A stretch of DNA of 64,000 nt, taken from NCBI GenBank assembly GCA_013423325.1, contig BLJB01000003.1, forward strand, positions 62,001 through 126,000, written 5' to 3'. The position numbers were made by a program, and so were the translations under genes. The DNA is from Usnea hakonensis (lineage: Eukaryota > Ascomycota > Lecanoromycetes > Lecanorales > Parmeliaceae). Below the pieces are notes generated by a model. It saw nothing but the letters and a program-made list of their open reading frames with translations. It did no database searches and had not been told where the DNA came from. Within the stretch, counting starts at the first letter, position 1, and each line of letters begins with the position of its first letter. This document shows positions 34,761-46,414 of the stretch, one piece after another.

Positions 34761-36537
34761 ATGGAAGGGTCAAAGATCGTCGACCCCAAAGTCGACGAAG
34801 CCGCTGCGAAAGAACTCGCCGACCAAATCAGCAATGGAGGTGGCGACCAGGATAGCGCTGAAGAAATCGAATCCACAGACAACAAAGACGCAGACGCGGT
34901 AGCTGCAGGCTCCGCAGCCAAGAAAAAGAAGTCAAAGAAAGCGAAGCTGAAACAGGCCTTAGGCGTATCCAAGAAAGAAACTGAAGATGCAGAGGTATCT
35001 GGAAGCTCTTCGAGTCCGGCGAGTAAGCTTACAAGCGGAATGGTGGAACAGTTGCTGGAAATGAATCCATCATTAAAGAGCGAGGTAGCCGGCATGGACA
35101 GAGAAGGGGCAGCCAACACTCTGAAAAAGCTGGATGTAGCGGATCTTCTTACTGGGATGTCTGTTAGTGGAAAGAATCAGAAGGACATGGCCTCCTACAA
35201 ATTCTGGCAAACTCAGCCCGTCCCTCGCTTCGATGAGGCACCAAAGGTGGAAGAGGGTCAGATCAAGGACATTGATCCAGAAAAGGTCCCAAAAGAACCT
35301 CCGCCAATGTTGGATGGATTCGAATGGGTTACCATGAATCTTCTGGACGAGAAAGAATTGGAAGAGGTCTACGACCTTCTGACTGGGCATTATGTGGAGG
35401 ATGAGGGCGCCATGTTTCGGTTCAACTACTCGTCGTCTTTTCTCAATTGGGCACTCAAATCCCCCGGCTGGCGGAAAGAATGGCATGTTGGTGTCCGTGC
35501 AACCAAGTCGCAAAGACTTGTCGCTTTCATATCTGGCGTGCCAGTATCCCTTCGTGTTCGATCGAACGTCTTCAAAAGCACAGAAGTCAATTTCCTGTGT
35601 ATACATAAGAAATTACGCTCTAAGCGCCTCGCCCCTGTGCTCATCCAAGAAATTACCAGAAGAAGCTATACACAAGGCATCTTCCAAGGCCTCTACACTG
35701 GCGGAATCGTTCTCCCCAAGCCTGTCAGCTCGTGTCGATACTTCCATCGAAGCTTGGACTGGCTCAAACTGTATGAGGTTGGCTTCTCTCCACTTCCATC
35801 GAACTCAACGAAAGCTCGACAGATCACTCGATTTCATCTACCCAGCTCAACGTCTACACCGGGATTACGGCCAATGCAAAAGAAGGATGTTAATGCTGTG
35901 CTAGATCTGCTCGACAGGTACTTGAAGCGCTTCACTATGGCACCTGTCTTCGACCGTGAAGAAGTTGAACATTGGCTGTTTCACGATGACAGCGCTGCTG
36001 AGCAAGTCGTATGGAGCTACGTAGTCGAAGACCCCACCACTCACAAAATCACTGACTTCTTCTCCTTTTATTGCCTGGAGTCTTCCGTCATTGGTAATAC
36101 AAAGCATGACAATGTCAGGGCAGCGTATTTGTTCTACTACGCCACGGAAACGGCATTTGCGAAGGAAGAAAAGGGGTTGAAAGAAAGGATGACCATGTTG
36201 ATGACTGACGCTCTAATCCTCGCCAAAAAGGTATAGGGTTGAGATTGCTCTGACTTGCGGCTAAGCTAATAGATCCTGCAGCTCAATTTCGATGTCTTTA
36301 ATGCACTTACTCTCTTGGACAACCCGCTGTTCTTGGAAACGCTCAAATTTGGAGCAGGAGATGGCCAGTTGCACTACTACCTATACAACTATAGGACTGC
36401 ACCTATAGCGGGTGGTGTTGACACCAAGAACAACGTTGATGCTTCTAGGAGAGGCGGGGTCGGTGTCGTGATGGTCAGTCTTAGATACCTCTTCCGAAAA
36501 AGGAAGCCATGCTGATCCAATCATTGTTTAGCTTTGA
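34761..36537 (+). CDS. nmt1: Glycylpeptide N-tetradecanoyltransferase (N-myristoyltransferase)
   Basis: Exons 34761-36230, 36282-36473, 36532-36537; 555 residues. NMT transfers myristate from myristoyl-CoA to the N-terminal glycine of target proteins. A lysine-rich N-terminus (KKKKSKKAK) fits ribosome association. The core shows KFWQTQPVPRF, FRFNYSSSFLNWAL, the myristoyl-CoA site block EVNFLCIHKKLRSKRLAPVL, GLYTGGIVLPKPV, and near the end LKFGAGDGQLHYYLYNY. The last exon adds only CTT TGA, giving the conserved C-terminal VML; the C-terminal carboxylate of this Leu is the catalytic base in studied NMTs. Without splicing the second intron (GTCAGT donor), 13 unrelated residues would follow. Essential gene in fungi studied so far; single copy expected. 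Confidence 0.95.
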
Positions 36538-36944
36538 GACTGACTCCTAAGCATTGGGGGTTTGACTGGCGTTATTCAGGCGGTCGAGCATAAAGCATAA
36601 ATGACTATACGGCGCTCTTGACTTACAGGAGGGCTGCGATCTGCCTCACGTGTGGTTTTAGATATCTTGAGAATCAATAGCTAGAGTTGCCTATCAAAGG
36701 GCCCTTTGCTGGTGAACTACGTGTGAAGGATACAGATTCGAGAAGCTCAGCGGCGCAGACAAGTATGAATGAGCTTGGATATTACCTTGCAAACCACGAT
36801 TTGGCAAGTGCTGGGATACGTAGGTAGTACTCGAGCCCGAGAGCCCCAAAGACATTGCTATATTCGGAGAAACTTCGGCGATATCTTGTAGAACTCCGCA
36901 ATTGCAAACTCCGCTTTCAACATCTTCCCACACTCGAGCCAGCA
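36538..36944. other. Spacer between NMT and TRAX genes
   Basis: About 400 bases with no recognised element beyond the TRAX promoter. Confidence 0.4.
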
Positions 36945-37852
36945 ATGGCCGGCAATAAGCACCCCCGCAGCGACGACGAGGCTGCCAACCCTCTACCCAC
37001 TGTGTCGCCCTTTATGGTCATGTTTGAGACATTCCGAGGCGAGCTCGACGAACATCAGGACCGCCGCGAGAGAATAATAAAAGCATCAAGAGACATCACA
37101 GCCTTGAGCAAGAAGATGTGAGCTACATCAATCGGGAACAAATCTGCGAGAGTCCGTCTTCTCATATGCCTCTAGGATATTCTCGCTTCAGCGGTATGTC
37201 TTTTCCAGGTTCAACAAAGATTGCTCCGCAAACGTTTGCTGAGTAGGATCCTCTCTGCAGAGTCCGCCAGCTCCAAGCACCCATACCTCCCGCCGTCGCC
37301 AAAGAGGTATCGTCCTACCAAACCAAGACCACTGAATTATTCACCTCTGTGGCTCCCGACCTACAACATCTGAACGCATGGCGCTACCAATCTCAGATCT
37401 CACCGGGAATCCAGGAGTATATGGAAGCCGTCTCATTTCAGCACTACTTGGAAACTCAACGGCTGATATCGCATGGAAGCGCACAGGCGAAGATTCCCGG
37501 GGGAATTATGTTGACGGAAGAGGATTATCTCCTTGGTCTTTTTGATCTCGTGGGGGAATTGATGCGGTTTGCGATTACGAGCATGGCTACGAATGGGGCG
37601 CTGCCGAGGGGTGCGGTGGAGGATGTTGGGGAGGGCAGAGATATCTTGTCTGATCTGAGACAGTTGAGGGCTGGGTTTGAAGGCTTGGATGGCGCTGGGA
37701 GGAGAGTGGAGAAGAAGATGGATGTCATGAGGACTTGTGTGGAAAAGGTGGAGGGGGCTGTGTATGGGATGATTGTGAGGGGTAGGGAGAGGCCGAAGGG
37801 CTGGGTTATGGACGTGGGAGAGGAGAGGAGGGGGGAGGTGGAGAGTTATTGA
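36945..37852 (+). CDS. Translin-associated factor X (TRAX)-like, translin family
   Basis: Exons 36945-37117, 37176-37193 (18 nt), 37261-37852; 260 residues. Translin/TRAX proteins are helical, RNA-binding subunits of the C3PO ribonuclease complex. The block MVMFETFRGELDEHQDRRER followed by IIKASRDITALSKKMIFSLQR/VRQLQAPIPPAVAKEV, then GIQEYMEAVSFQHYL, the GGIMLTEEDYLLGLFDLVGELMR region and the acidic EED/E positions that bind metal in TRAX are present. The 18-nt exon supplies the IFSLQ codons and is needed for the frame. The C-terminal 60 residues are Gly/Arg/Glu-rich in codons with G-rich strand bias. No translin partner is in the window. Confidence 0.9.
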
Positions 37853-38042
37853 TGTTGGGCACAATGGCTAGGAAGAATAGGCAATCCTTGCCAACATTTA
37901 GCTAGATATTGCCAATCAGTCATGGGAAGCTTTTTTCCAGGCCAATTGCCAATCTAGCATGGTAAACACCAAGTCGACATCGCAGAGTGTCTCTGCTCAC
38001 ATGCATCTATTTCCCCTAAACCCCACTCTCCAACAACCCCCT
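37853..38042. other. Convergent 3' ends, TRAX and RPEL genes
   Basis: 190 bp between two facing stop codons; room for both 3' UTRs only. Confidence 0.4.
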
Positions 38043-38682
38043 TCACTCCTTCGTAGGCGACGTAGGATCCTCATCCAAAATCCCCTCCCTCATCAACTCC
38101 TCCGGCTTCGGTCGCTGCAGCAGCTTCTGCTCCAAACTATCCGCCCGCATATGTTTCTCCAACTCTTTCTGCTGCCCTTGTATAGCCGGGGCGGCCGTAG
38201 AGTCGGGGAGTATGTTTCCTGTATTTCCAGAAAAAGAGAACCCAGTATGTCAGTCAAACATTCATTTCACAATGTTTTCCTGGGGGCACTCTTGAACAAT
38301 ATGGCACTCCCGAAAAATAGGGAATGGGGTTTTCGGAGCAGTCTTACGTCCAATCAGCTCCTCCCTCTCGGGCCTCTTCTCCAGCCCTTTCCGCAGACTA
38401 TCGCTCGCTTGCTGGCGCTCTAATTCCAACTGCGCGGACTGAAGGGCCCTGGTCGCTCCGTCAGCATCGCGCTCACATATCTGAACACAACACATGTAAA
38501 AAAATACGCTGTGGAAAAGGGGGCGTGTCTTACGGTGCGGCATTCGTGTCTCGTAGGATATTCCTGTTTTTCAAGTCTTGGGCGTCCGGACGCATTTGGA
38601 GGTGTTTTTCGAGGGATTCTTGACGCTCGATGGGGGAGAGGGGGGTGGTGTCGATGGAGGGGGCGGTATTTTCGTCGGCCAT
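38043..38682 (-). CDS. RPEL-repeat protein
   Basis: Exons 38682-38534, 38448-38348, 38218-38043; 141 residues. Three RPEL-type repeats are readable: RPDAQDLKNRNILR, RPEREELIGRNILP and RPKPEELMREGILD, separated by LQSAQLELERQ and IQGQQKELEK linkers; the remainder is short disordered ends. In animals RPEL motifs bind G-actin; small proteins of this build occur across Pezizomycotina but their function is not established. Intron 1 follows the first repeat and intron 2 falls within the second (GR|NILP). Confidence 0.9.
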
Positions 38683-39208
38683 GGTGGTGGGTTGGGGGAG
38701 TTCGTGTTGGAAGGAAGGGAGTATGTTGTATGGGGAAAGGTTTGTTTGTGGAGTGTGGGGGCTGTTTGTTATTTAGGGTGGAGATGGTGGGGTAACACGC
38801 GCGGTCCACGGAGTTAGTGTCGCGGGGATAAATGCATCTACTTATGCATTGAACACACGTGACGCCTCGTGCCGTCTTCTCGCACCCCGCATGATGGGAT
38901 CATACATTGATACTGCATACCGGTCATGGAGCTATCAAATCTGCTGGCAGCTCAATATGTGCGTGTGTGCTAAGCCTTGCCACATTTTCCGTAGGCAAAA
39001 GATTAAGCTCCAAAGGTTCGATACAAACACTCCAATATCGTAAGACTCATGATCCTCAAAGGATACTTTGACCCCCAGCGTTCCCCAAACCTCCAAAATG
39101 CCAAGGTCTATGAGGCTCAAGTCTCCGTGAGTCTGCGCTCAATGCTGCTACGAATGTGCATACTTCAGTAAATCAACAACAAGAAAGAGCCATGTCGAAT
39201 ACAAGTTC
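38683..39208. other. Spacer: RPEL promoter and 3' side of the glycine-rich-domain gene
   Basis: Starts with a G-rich (plus strand) pyrimidine/purine stretch directly upstream of the RPEL ATG. Nothing else recognised. Confidence 0.4.
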
Positions 39209-41578
39209 TCATCCACAGCCACCACATCCTCCACATCCACCACCATCGCCGCCACCGCCATCACCCATCGAACAGCTCCCGCCCCCACCACAGGCGCCAG
39301 CAGCAACTCCGCCACCACAAGACCCGGCCGCGCAATACCCACTCGCGCCCGGTACAAAGGACGCACAGCTAGGGTTGGCGGTGTACATGCCTTCAGACAC
39401 GCACGGATCCCCTTCGTAAGGTACGTAGACGGGCATGTAGAGCGGGTAGCCGTATGCGTAGTAGTACTCATCTCTCGCCGGTAGGTCACGGCCTTGCTTG
39501 CGTGCTCTGACGACTGCTTTCTGGTAGTCGCGCTCGAGCTTGATTTTCATGTTGCGCTCGCGGATGGCACGGTCGTCTGTAGTTGTTGGTTTGATGGAAC
39601 TGTGGGCGGAGATGTGGTTCATTTCCGCGCTTGGGTCTCTCGCCGAGTGGACTTGATTCAGTTGTCCTTCGATGACGCTCGCCTTTCCGCCAAACTTCTT
39701 CCTCAGGTTGAGACCACTCAAGCTCGATGCGTGTGATTCACGAATGGCTTCGCAGTACCAGCAGGTGCATTCCGAATAGAGTTCGTTGTACATCTTCTGA
39801 TACGTCTTACTCGTCCATTCGAATGCATTTGACAACACTGTATCCTCGATTTTGTCGTCATGGTTGAGAAACCTGTTGAGACGGGTGACAGTGTTTCGAA
39901 AGTACATGGGCGGGCAGAGCTGGTGCGTGTGCCATGCCAAGTCAACGTCGAGCGTCGGCACTGCGATTTGTGATTTTCTGCATTTGGCCACGATGAAGAG
40001 ATAACGATCGTACTTGACAAGAAGCCGTTGCATGGAGAATTTAGCGGCTGGCGAATGGATCCAATTGATTCTGTGCATCTTTTCAACGAACGTACCTTGG
40101 CGAATGACTGCACCGACGAGGTCGAGCGAAAAGGGCGAAGCGTTGTCCCAATAGCAGGACATCATGCGGCGAAGAGCAATCCTCTCTTCTTTCGTCGGTC
40201 TGTGACCATTGGTCGTCTTAACGTATTCCCCATTTTTAAAGCCCTTCTCAACCTCGGTGCGCACGCTTTCCATGGTACCGGGAACCGATATATACGGATC
40301 CGCGATAGCACAGATCTCAGGGTACAGCGCTTCAGCGGAGTACCTACCCACGAGCAAACGATTCGGAAAGAAGCTTGCTCTGGAATGGAAGCTGGGAATG
40401 GCTTCGGGTAATCCTATGGTACGGTCAGATGGTTCGAAATCAGAATGTTGAGGCTGTCTGATCTCGTCGATTTTGCAAAAACTTACCATTGTCATCAAGG
40501 CACGTACCCTGCATCGGAGTAGCGTGATGTTTTAGTGATTCGAGATCTCTCCGAAACTTTTGCGCCCGCAGGGAACCGTGACGGAAGAAATTTTTCGTGC
40601 TACTGCAGATGAAGATGAAATCCTTGTCGGCGTAACCCTTAGCATCTGCTTCGCCATTAAAGTTCCCGTACTTATTTTTGCGCCATGCGAACGGAGTGTC
40701 CCAGGTGGTCCAGGGCACGGCGTGCAAAGTGCAGCACGCTGGACATTTAATCTCGGTCGAATTGGGATCTCGGAGGCTGTCCCAGCAATGCTTGGTCGAA
40801 GACTCGAACCGTTGCTTTGCTTCGGTACCGGTGTCGTATTCGAACGACCCATTGTCGATGCAAGAGTTGATTACTGCCCATGGGAATCCCGTCCTCCACG
40901 CATCCATCTTGCCCAGGAGTATACAATCTTCCAAGAAATTTCTCGGATTGAGTTGATATGCATGCCAGACCATGACGACGTCTGCATTGACAATCAGTCA
41001 CGAGAGTGTCATGATCGTTTTCAAGTCATGTGCTTACCAAGTGGTGGAAGGTTCACCCGTTCGAACTTTAATGTTTTGCCGGTCCACGGGCTTCTCGTGA
41101 TAGTCATGACTGCAGATTGTGTCTGTCGTTGTGCATTGGGCACGATGCAGGTTTCCCACCACGCTTCGAATCTCTTACTAGCTTTGGAAACGTAGACTTG
41201 CCACCTCTTCTCCCTTATCTTAGCTAGCAGTTGGGCGCGCTCTTCTTCGGTATCAGCAATCGCAAAGTCGTCACTGATGCCAAAGAGGCCATTTTGCTGA
41301 GATATGTCTTCTCGGAGTGAATGGAATGCTTCCAGTAGCTTCAGATGTGCCAAGCATTGATCTGGTGTCGGCTTTTGGGCTGGGGTAGAGTTCTGGTTGA
41401 GATTCAAGTTGGCGAAAGCAGAAGAAATGTCGACGGGCGGCTCTTGGGAGGTGCTGGCAGTGTATGAGGGAGGTGGAGAACCGCCTTGGGATAGGGTGGG
41501 CAGAACATCTTGTTTGACAGTCACTTCCGCTTTTTTATCCAGCATAGGCTCCGGGACTGTCGGACGTGTTCTCAACAT
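39209..41578 (-). CDS. Glycine-rich domain-containing protein (GRDP/DUF1399-like)
   Basis: Exons 41578-41038, 40981-40487, 40413-39209; 746 residues (756 if the upstream Met at 41608 is used). The family signature, a W-H-A/T-H/Y-Q-L motif following a hydrophobic stretch, occurs twice: VMVWHAYQLNP (Trp about 186) and VDLAWHTHQLCPP (Trp about 505). Cys pairs (CPACC, ECTCWYC) suggest metal binding. The last 60 residues are Gly/Cys-rich (CGGG, GGCGGCGGCG) after a Tyr/Pro stretch. Plant GRDPs affect development and stress responses; the fungal role is unknown. N-terminal 60 residues are disordered with PPPSYTAS. Confidence 0.85.
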
Positions 41579-43068
41579 GATGGCAGAGTCGGTGTAGTTA
41601 ATGCGCAAAGGTTGCTGACAGCCTTTCTGATATCTTCATATAGGTTGGCAGTACAACCTACTTTGTCACCATATCAATATATATAAGTAGGTACCTTACG
41701 AAATAATACTAACAACGATGACTGCCATACAACAATTGACCTCGCAGTCAGTCGAGACTTATTTAAGGTATGAAGTACCCGTATGAATTATCTTACTTAG
41801 GATATCAAGAATACACTACTTTCTGCCTTCTCCAATCCAATAGCAATGCCAGCATTCGACACGAGCAAGCGCGGAAGTCGCCTGACCCTTTCAGACTAGG
41901 AATTAGGATACTATTAGCCTCTGTAACGTCTACTTCGCGGACCTATTATAATCCTCGATAAGCGAGGTTCTGTTATACTCTCCAGCCTTGTGGCTGTGCC
42001 CTGCCCCCCACCACTTCTCCTCCGTCGATTGTGACAAAAGGACTGGATAGTATTACTCGTAGGTTAGTTGATGAGTGCTTGCATTCGACCTCGCGAGACG
42101 TTTGTGTCGGAAAGAACTGCGCCTCGAGGTCTCTCTTACTCCATGGCCTTAGACGATGATACTTCATAGCCACAGCGTATGAAGCCTAACCTCGGGCTGC
42201 GGACACGATCTCATTTGTTAGATCTTTGATGTCTGCGGAAGGTGATGTTCGGAGCGGCGACCATCACCGGCAAATCATCTCGGGGAAGGTAAGGAAGGCG
42301 TTGAGATCCAACCCTGTAACGTCTTCAGCGGCAACCGCTCATCTCCAGAGCCGGTGACGAGTGGAGAATGAGTTCACTGGGTGGGCGGCTTCTGTAAAGA
42401 AGCGGAAGGGAGACAGGATGTGGAATGTGACGGGGATAGGATTTATTGTGGTCGGTAAAAGCGTCGGGGTTGAAGCTCTGGACCGGAGAGGAGAACGGGA
42501 GAAGTGAGAGTTGGAGTATGTGTGACTGGGTTGAAACAGATGATAGCAGAAGTGGTCAAGAGGAGAAAAGTGGATTCGTGGCCGAACAGCGGCCGAGATT
42601 GTTCTTCCAATAAGAATAGGTTCTTGGGCCTGTTCTGATCTTACAGATTTGGGCCACTACTCAACGACACCTTTGTATCGTGTTGTTCGGGATCGAGCAT
42701 GCGTCATGAGCACGACCTTTAGATTTAGAGGTGGTGCGTTGGGTGCGGAGTGGGGGTTTTAGAGGTGCTATGATGAAGGAGGGGATGGGATGAGTAGGGG
42801 TTGGGTGGTTTATATACGAGAGATGGTGATTCGGCTTTGCTTGCTGTGCGAATATGATAGACTGATATTATAAAGGAGACCGGGCGAGGCGACGAAAAAC
42901 ACGACGATTGGCTGGCGTTGGTAGTGAATGCTTTGGCGAAGCGGAAGCATAGCGAGGTGTTTTACAAGAGTAAACGCATTATAGTTCTTTTTACGCTCTT
43001 TAAAGCAACGAAGTATACCCCTCTGACCTTAACACTTTTACTCCGTAACAAGTTGGCCGAGTTCCCGA
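41579..43068. other. Spacer: GRDP promoter and 3' side of glycosyltransferase gene
   Basis: 1.5 kb with TAGGTACCTTACG (41688-41700) near the GRDP start and AT-rich stretches. Short frames only; no RNA gene recognised. Confidence 0.4.
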
Positions 43069-46000
43069 TCAGCAAATATACACTCTGCTCTTCTTGCTGG
43101 CCCAGCTAGTCCGATCGGTTTGCGTTGACCTCCGAATGGATCCTTCTTTTCGTCTCGCCCCTATTTCCTCGTCCTCCTCATCCTCCTCGCGGATAAAGAG
43201 ACGATCTCTACTTCCAAAACTTATCCTGTCAGTATCCGCAAGGGCGGAGATGTAGCGAGTGATATTTGGTTCCACCTTGCGTGGAGGGCTGCGACGTACG
43301 ACCTCCTCGACCTTTTCGAGAGTTGCAAAGTGGTAGGGTCCACTCAACAAGGCTGGAGGAGGAGGTTCGATGGTAGAGGTGGAAAGGTCAAGGGTCGGGT
43401 CTTTGGTGTTGCTGGAGTGATGACCGAGCATTCGTTGGTAGAAGAGAGGGATTGTAGTTGAGCTGGGACGAGGTGTGCCGGCACCTAGCCGCGGTGATGG
43501 ACTTCGTCGAAATGATAGACTACGGTCGGATGAGCGTCGTCTGAGTAAGGCTGTAGAGAAGGAGCGCTGGGCCAGCGGTGGTGATTCAACCCTGTCTGGT
43601 GTTGGATCCGCTTCTTCGAGCGACTGACTGACCCCCGTCATTAACGGGGACTGCAACGGAAACTGGGGCTGGTTGCGCTCATGGAATGGTGAGACCCCTG
43701 AGCCAGAACTTGATTTTGACGTCGACCGATGCCATGAAAATGCGCGTCGTGTAGGAGGTATGGGTGGCGGCATACGGTCCTTTTTTCGTTGAGGTTCATT
43801 AGACGTGCTGTCATTGGGAAGCGGTGCAAGCCCAGCTGCGAAGTCGACAACGTCAACATTCGTAGCATCATCTCCTTGTTGATACTCCTGAGGAATAACG
43901 CTGCTTAGATTGGTGCCAACAGCTGTAACGGTGAACCGTCTAGCTGGATGCGATGTATCATCGACACTTGCACGCCCGTAGAGACTTGCAGCTTTATCCG
44001 TAGCCGAATGTGATTCTTCCTCGAGTCTGAGTACCACTGCAACAGCTTTTTCGTCCTCAATGATCTTGGGGTGTCGCTTTGCAAAGTATTTCGCGTACTT
44101 GTATATACTATAGTAACAAGAAGCGATGTTGACAAAGGTAAGGATTATCTTGTATGGAAGATAATATATCAAACAGAGAACGGACACTGATTCTTTTCGA
44201 GATCGTAGATGTATCTGATTCGCTTAATTAGTCATGCATACCAACAAGTGATGTGATCAGGCTGGCAGATGGGATACTCGACATACGTAGTTGAAAAGTA
44301 GAACATTGATCTGATAGAGTGCCAGAGTAGCCAAGTATAGATAGCCAGAGAACTTTGGTCGAACATAGAACGATATGGGGATGACGAATGGTGCGAGTAG
44401 GTATAGCAGTGTCTCGTAGACTTCTTGAAAGACAAATATCTTGGCACCTAGCTCCCACCCACCCAAATTCCAACGGCGGATGATGTATGACATGTCCCAA
44501 AAGATGCCAGACACGAAGAAATAGTTCCAGCGATAAAATCGTTGTTTGAAGATAGTCATCCTGAAATCTATCAGCGGTGATTGGTGTGCAGGGAAAATGT
44601 GACCTACTCCCCAAATCCACCTCTTGCGCCGCCTCCGGAAAAAAAGATTGAATCTGGTGTCTCGGTCTCCACGAAAACGGCAGTGCACATCTGGATCCTG
44701 CAGCCAAGCTGACGAGCCACATGACCAAAGAACCAGTCCTCGGATACCGAAAAGCCTGGATGAGTTTCGAAAGTTTTGATCAAGAGCTTCCGATCCCAGA
44801 TGCTTATTGCTCCATGCGGAAACGTCGCAGAGCCGATCTTTCCGGCAAATGCGCGTTGCAATCCGCTAAGTTTGTACTCCAAATCTTGTGCTTGTTGGCA
44901 TAAGGTTCCTTTGCTACTATTGGGCCCGACACTCTTAATGGTGTACCCGATGCACAACGTTCTTCCCTGGATTCTGTCCGTCACTATGGGAAAATTAGGT
45001 GGCAGTAAACAGTCGTCATCAATAAGAAGAACGTAAGGGAACCGCTTCGCCACGTAGCAACCAACGAATTGTGCCACGATCTTTGAGCCTATCGGTGACC
45101 ATGTATGTGAGACACCATATCGGTCACAAACCGCAGCGGTGTTGTCCAAGGGAGTTGGTGAATTACCGTTAGCAACTACCTGCATCCCGACTGAATGTTA
45201 GCCCGACTTGCTCCTGCCGTCGGAACTGCGATACTGACGAAGATGTTTTGCGCGGGAAATATTTTGAGTGCAGCCTCCAGCGTAGCGCCAATCAGCTTCT
45301 CCGACTTATAGCACGGAATCAGCAGTGCTGTATCATTCGCTTGGCCTTTCTCGGCTTGGCCCAAAGAGTTTGGTGCAGGTGGCAGGGAGGGTTCCTTCTC
45401 GAGCGGTATGAGAAGTGGCAAGTAAGCGTAGCTACGAGGTCAGTTGGGCTCAGAGGTAATCCAGACTGGGCTCTCAACTTACAGAAAGGCAATGCCAAGA
45501 AAGACCGCGGTGCCGACCGGTATCGCCAATCGCTTACGAAAAATATCATATATAACCAAGACCAAGCCTTCCCACAGAGGAAACCCAACGAAGACGAAGT
45601 AAATCGCCGCAAGCATGAGCAGGTAAGAGACATATTGGAAACTGATCTGAGCCACAGTGCTTCGCATCAGCTGGACCTGGCGGATCTTGGCCTTTTCGTA
45701 CACTTCTTGAATGCTGCTGCGACGGAGAGGCCCGGTGACGGTATCCTTGACCTTCTCCACCACATTCCCAACAGCGATACTGGCGCGACGAGCCACATTG
45801 GTGGATGAGTGTCTCGACCTTCCCGATGAAGTTCTGTCAAGATATCCGTGGGAAGACCTCTTGCGTGGTGGAGCCGTGTTCACTGAGCTACCTCTGGCTA
45901 GGAGAAGGGGTCCAGTGGATGATGGCAGAGCTGGATTCTGATTAGAGGGTTTGTAATGTTCAAGACGTTGGAACACATATGAGTCCTCGAGATCAATCAT

Positions 46001-46414
46001 GTTGTTAGAGTCGAGAGATTTCTCGAACGTTACTGTCGGCTCAAGTCGAAGTCCTGGATTCGCGGGAGTACTGAGGCCAGTTGCTCTTGATCTTGCAAGG
46101 CCACCTAGATTTATGGAATTTGATCTTTGTCGATGAAAAACTGGCCTCTGCGCATGAGGTTTGTGAGATTCTTGCCCAGAAGCCGCTTGGGTCGTTTCGT
46201 AGGGCGATATGGTGCTTGCCATTCGCTCAAGCGTACCTCCTCTACCGCTATCCTGAGCATCGATGCTCGCGGAAATCGATCTCGCGCGTTCTCTCGCCAC
46301 CTCTACAATATCGAAGCTCTCGTTATCCTCCCCATTCTGTTGCGTTTGGGCTGACTGCGGGCCGTCCCAGGTCGCAAGGATTCCGCCAGGGATGACTATG
46401 TTGTCGATGTTCAT
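43069..46414 (-). CDS. Family 2 glycosyltransferase, membrane polysaccharide-synthase type
   Basis: Exons 46414-45483, 45431-45239, 45179-44608, 44560-44287, 44214-43069; 1,038 residues. A 240-residue disordered Ser/Arg-rich N-terminus, two hydrophobic segments (about 265-310), then a GT-A domain: LLIPCYKSEKLIGATLEAAL, VVANGNSPTPLDN, LLIDDDCLLP (DDD about 428-430), SVSEDWFFG (E about 522, D about 523) and the processive-synthase motif QRFYRW (572-577), followed by several helices and a 280-residue disordered tail. These D, DxD, E/D and QxxRW elements define processive synthases (chitin, hyaluronan, Cps1-like). The polymer made is not deducible. Located in a membrane, with active site cytosolic. 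Confidence 0.9.

Noticed and set aside
37433..37864. 143-codon minus-strand frame opposite TRAX
   Set aside because: Antisense shadow of the G-rich TRAX exon.
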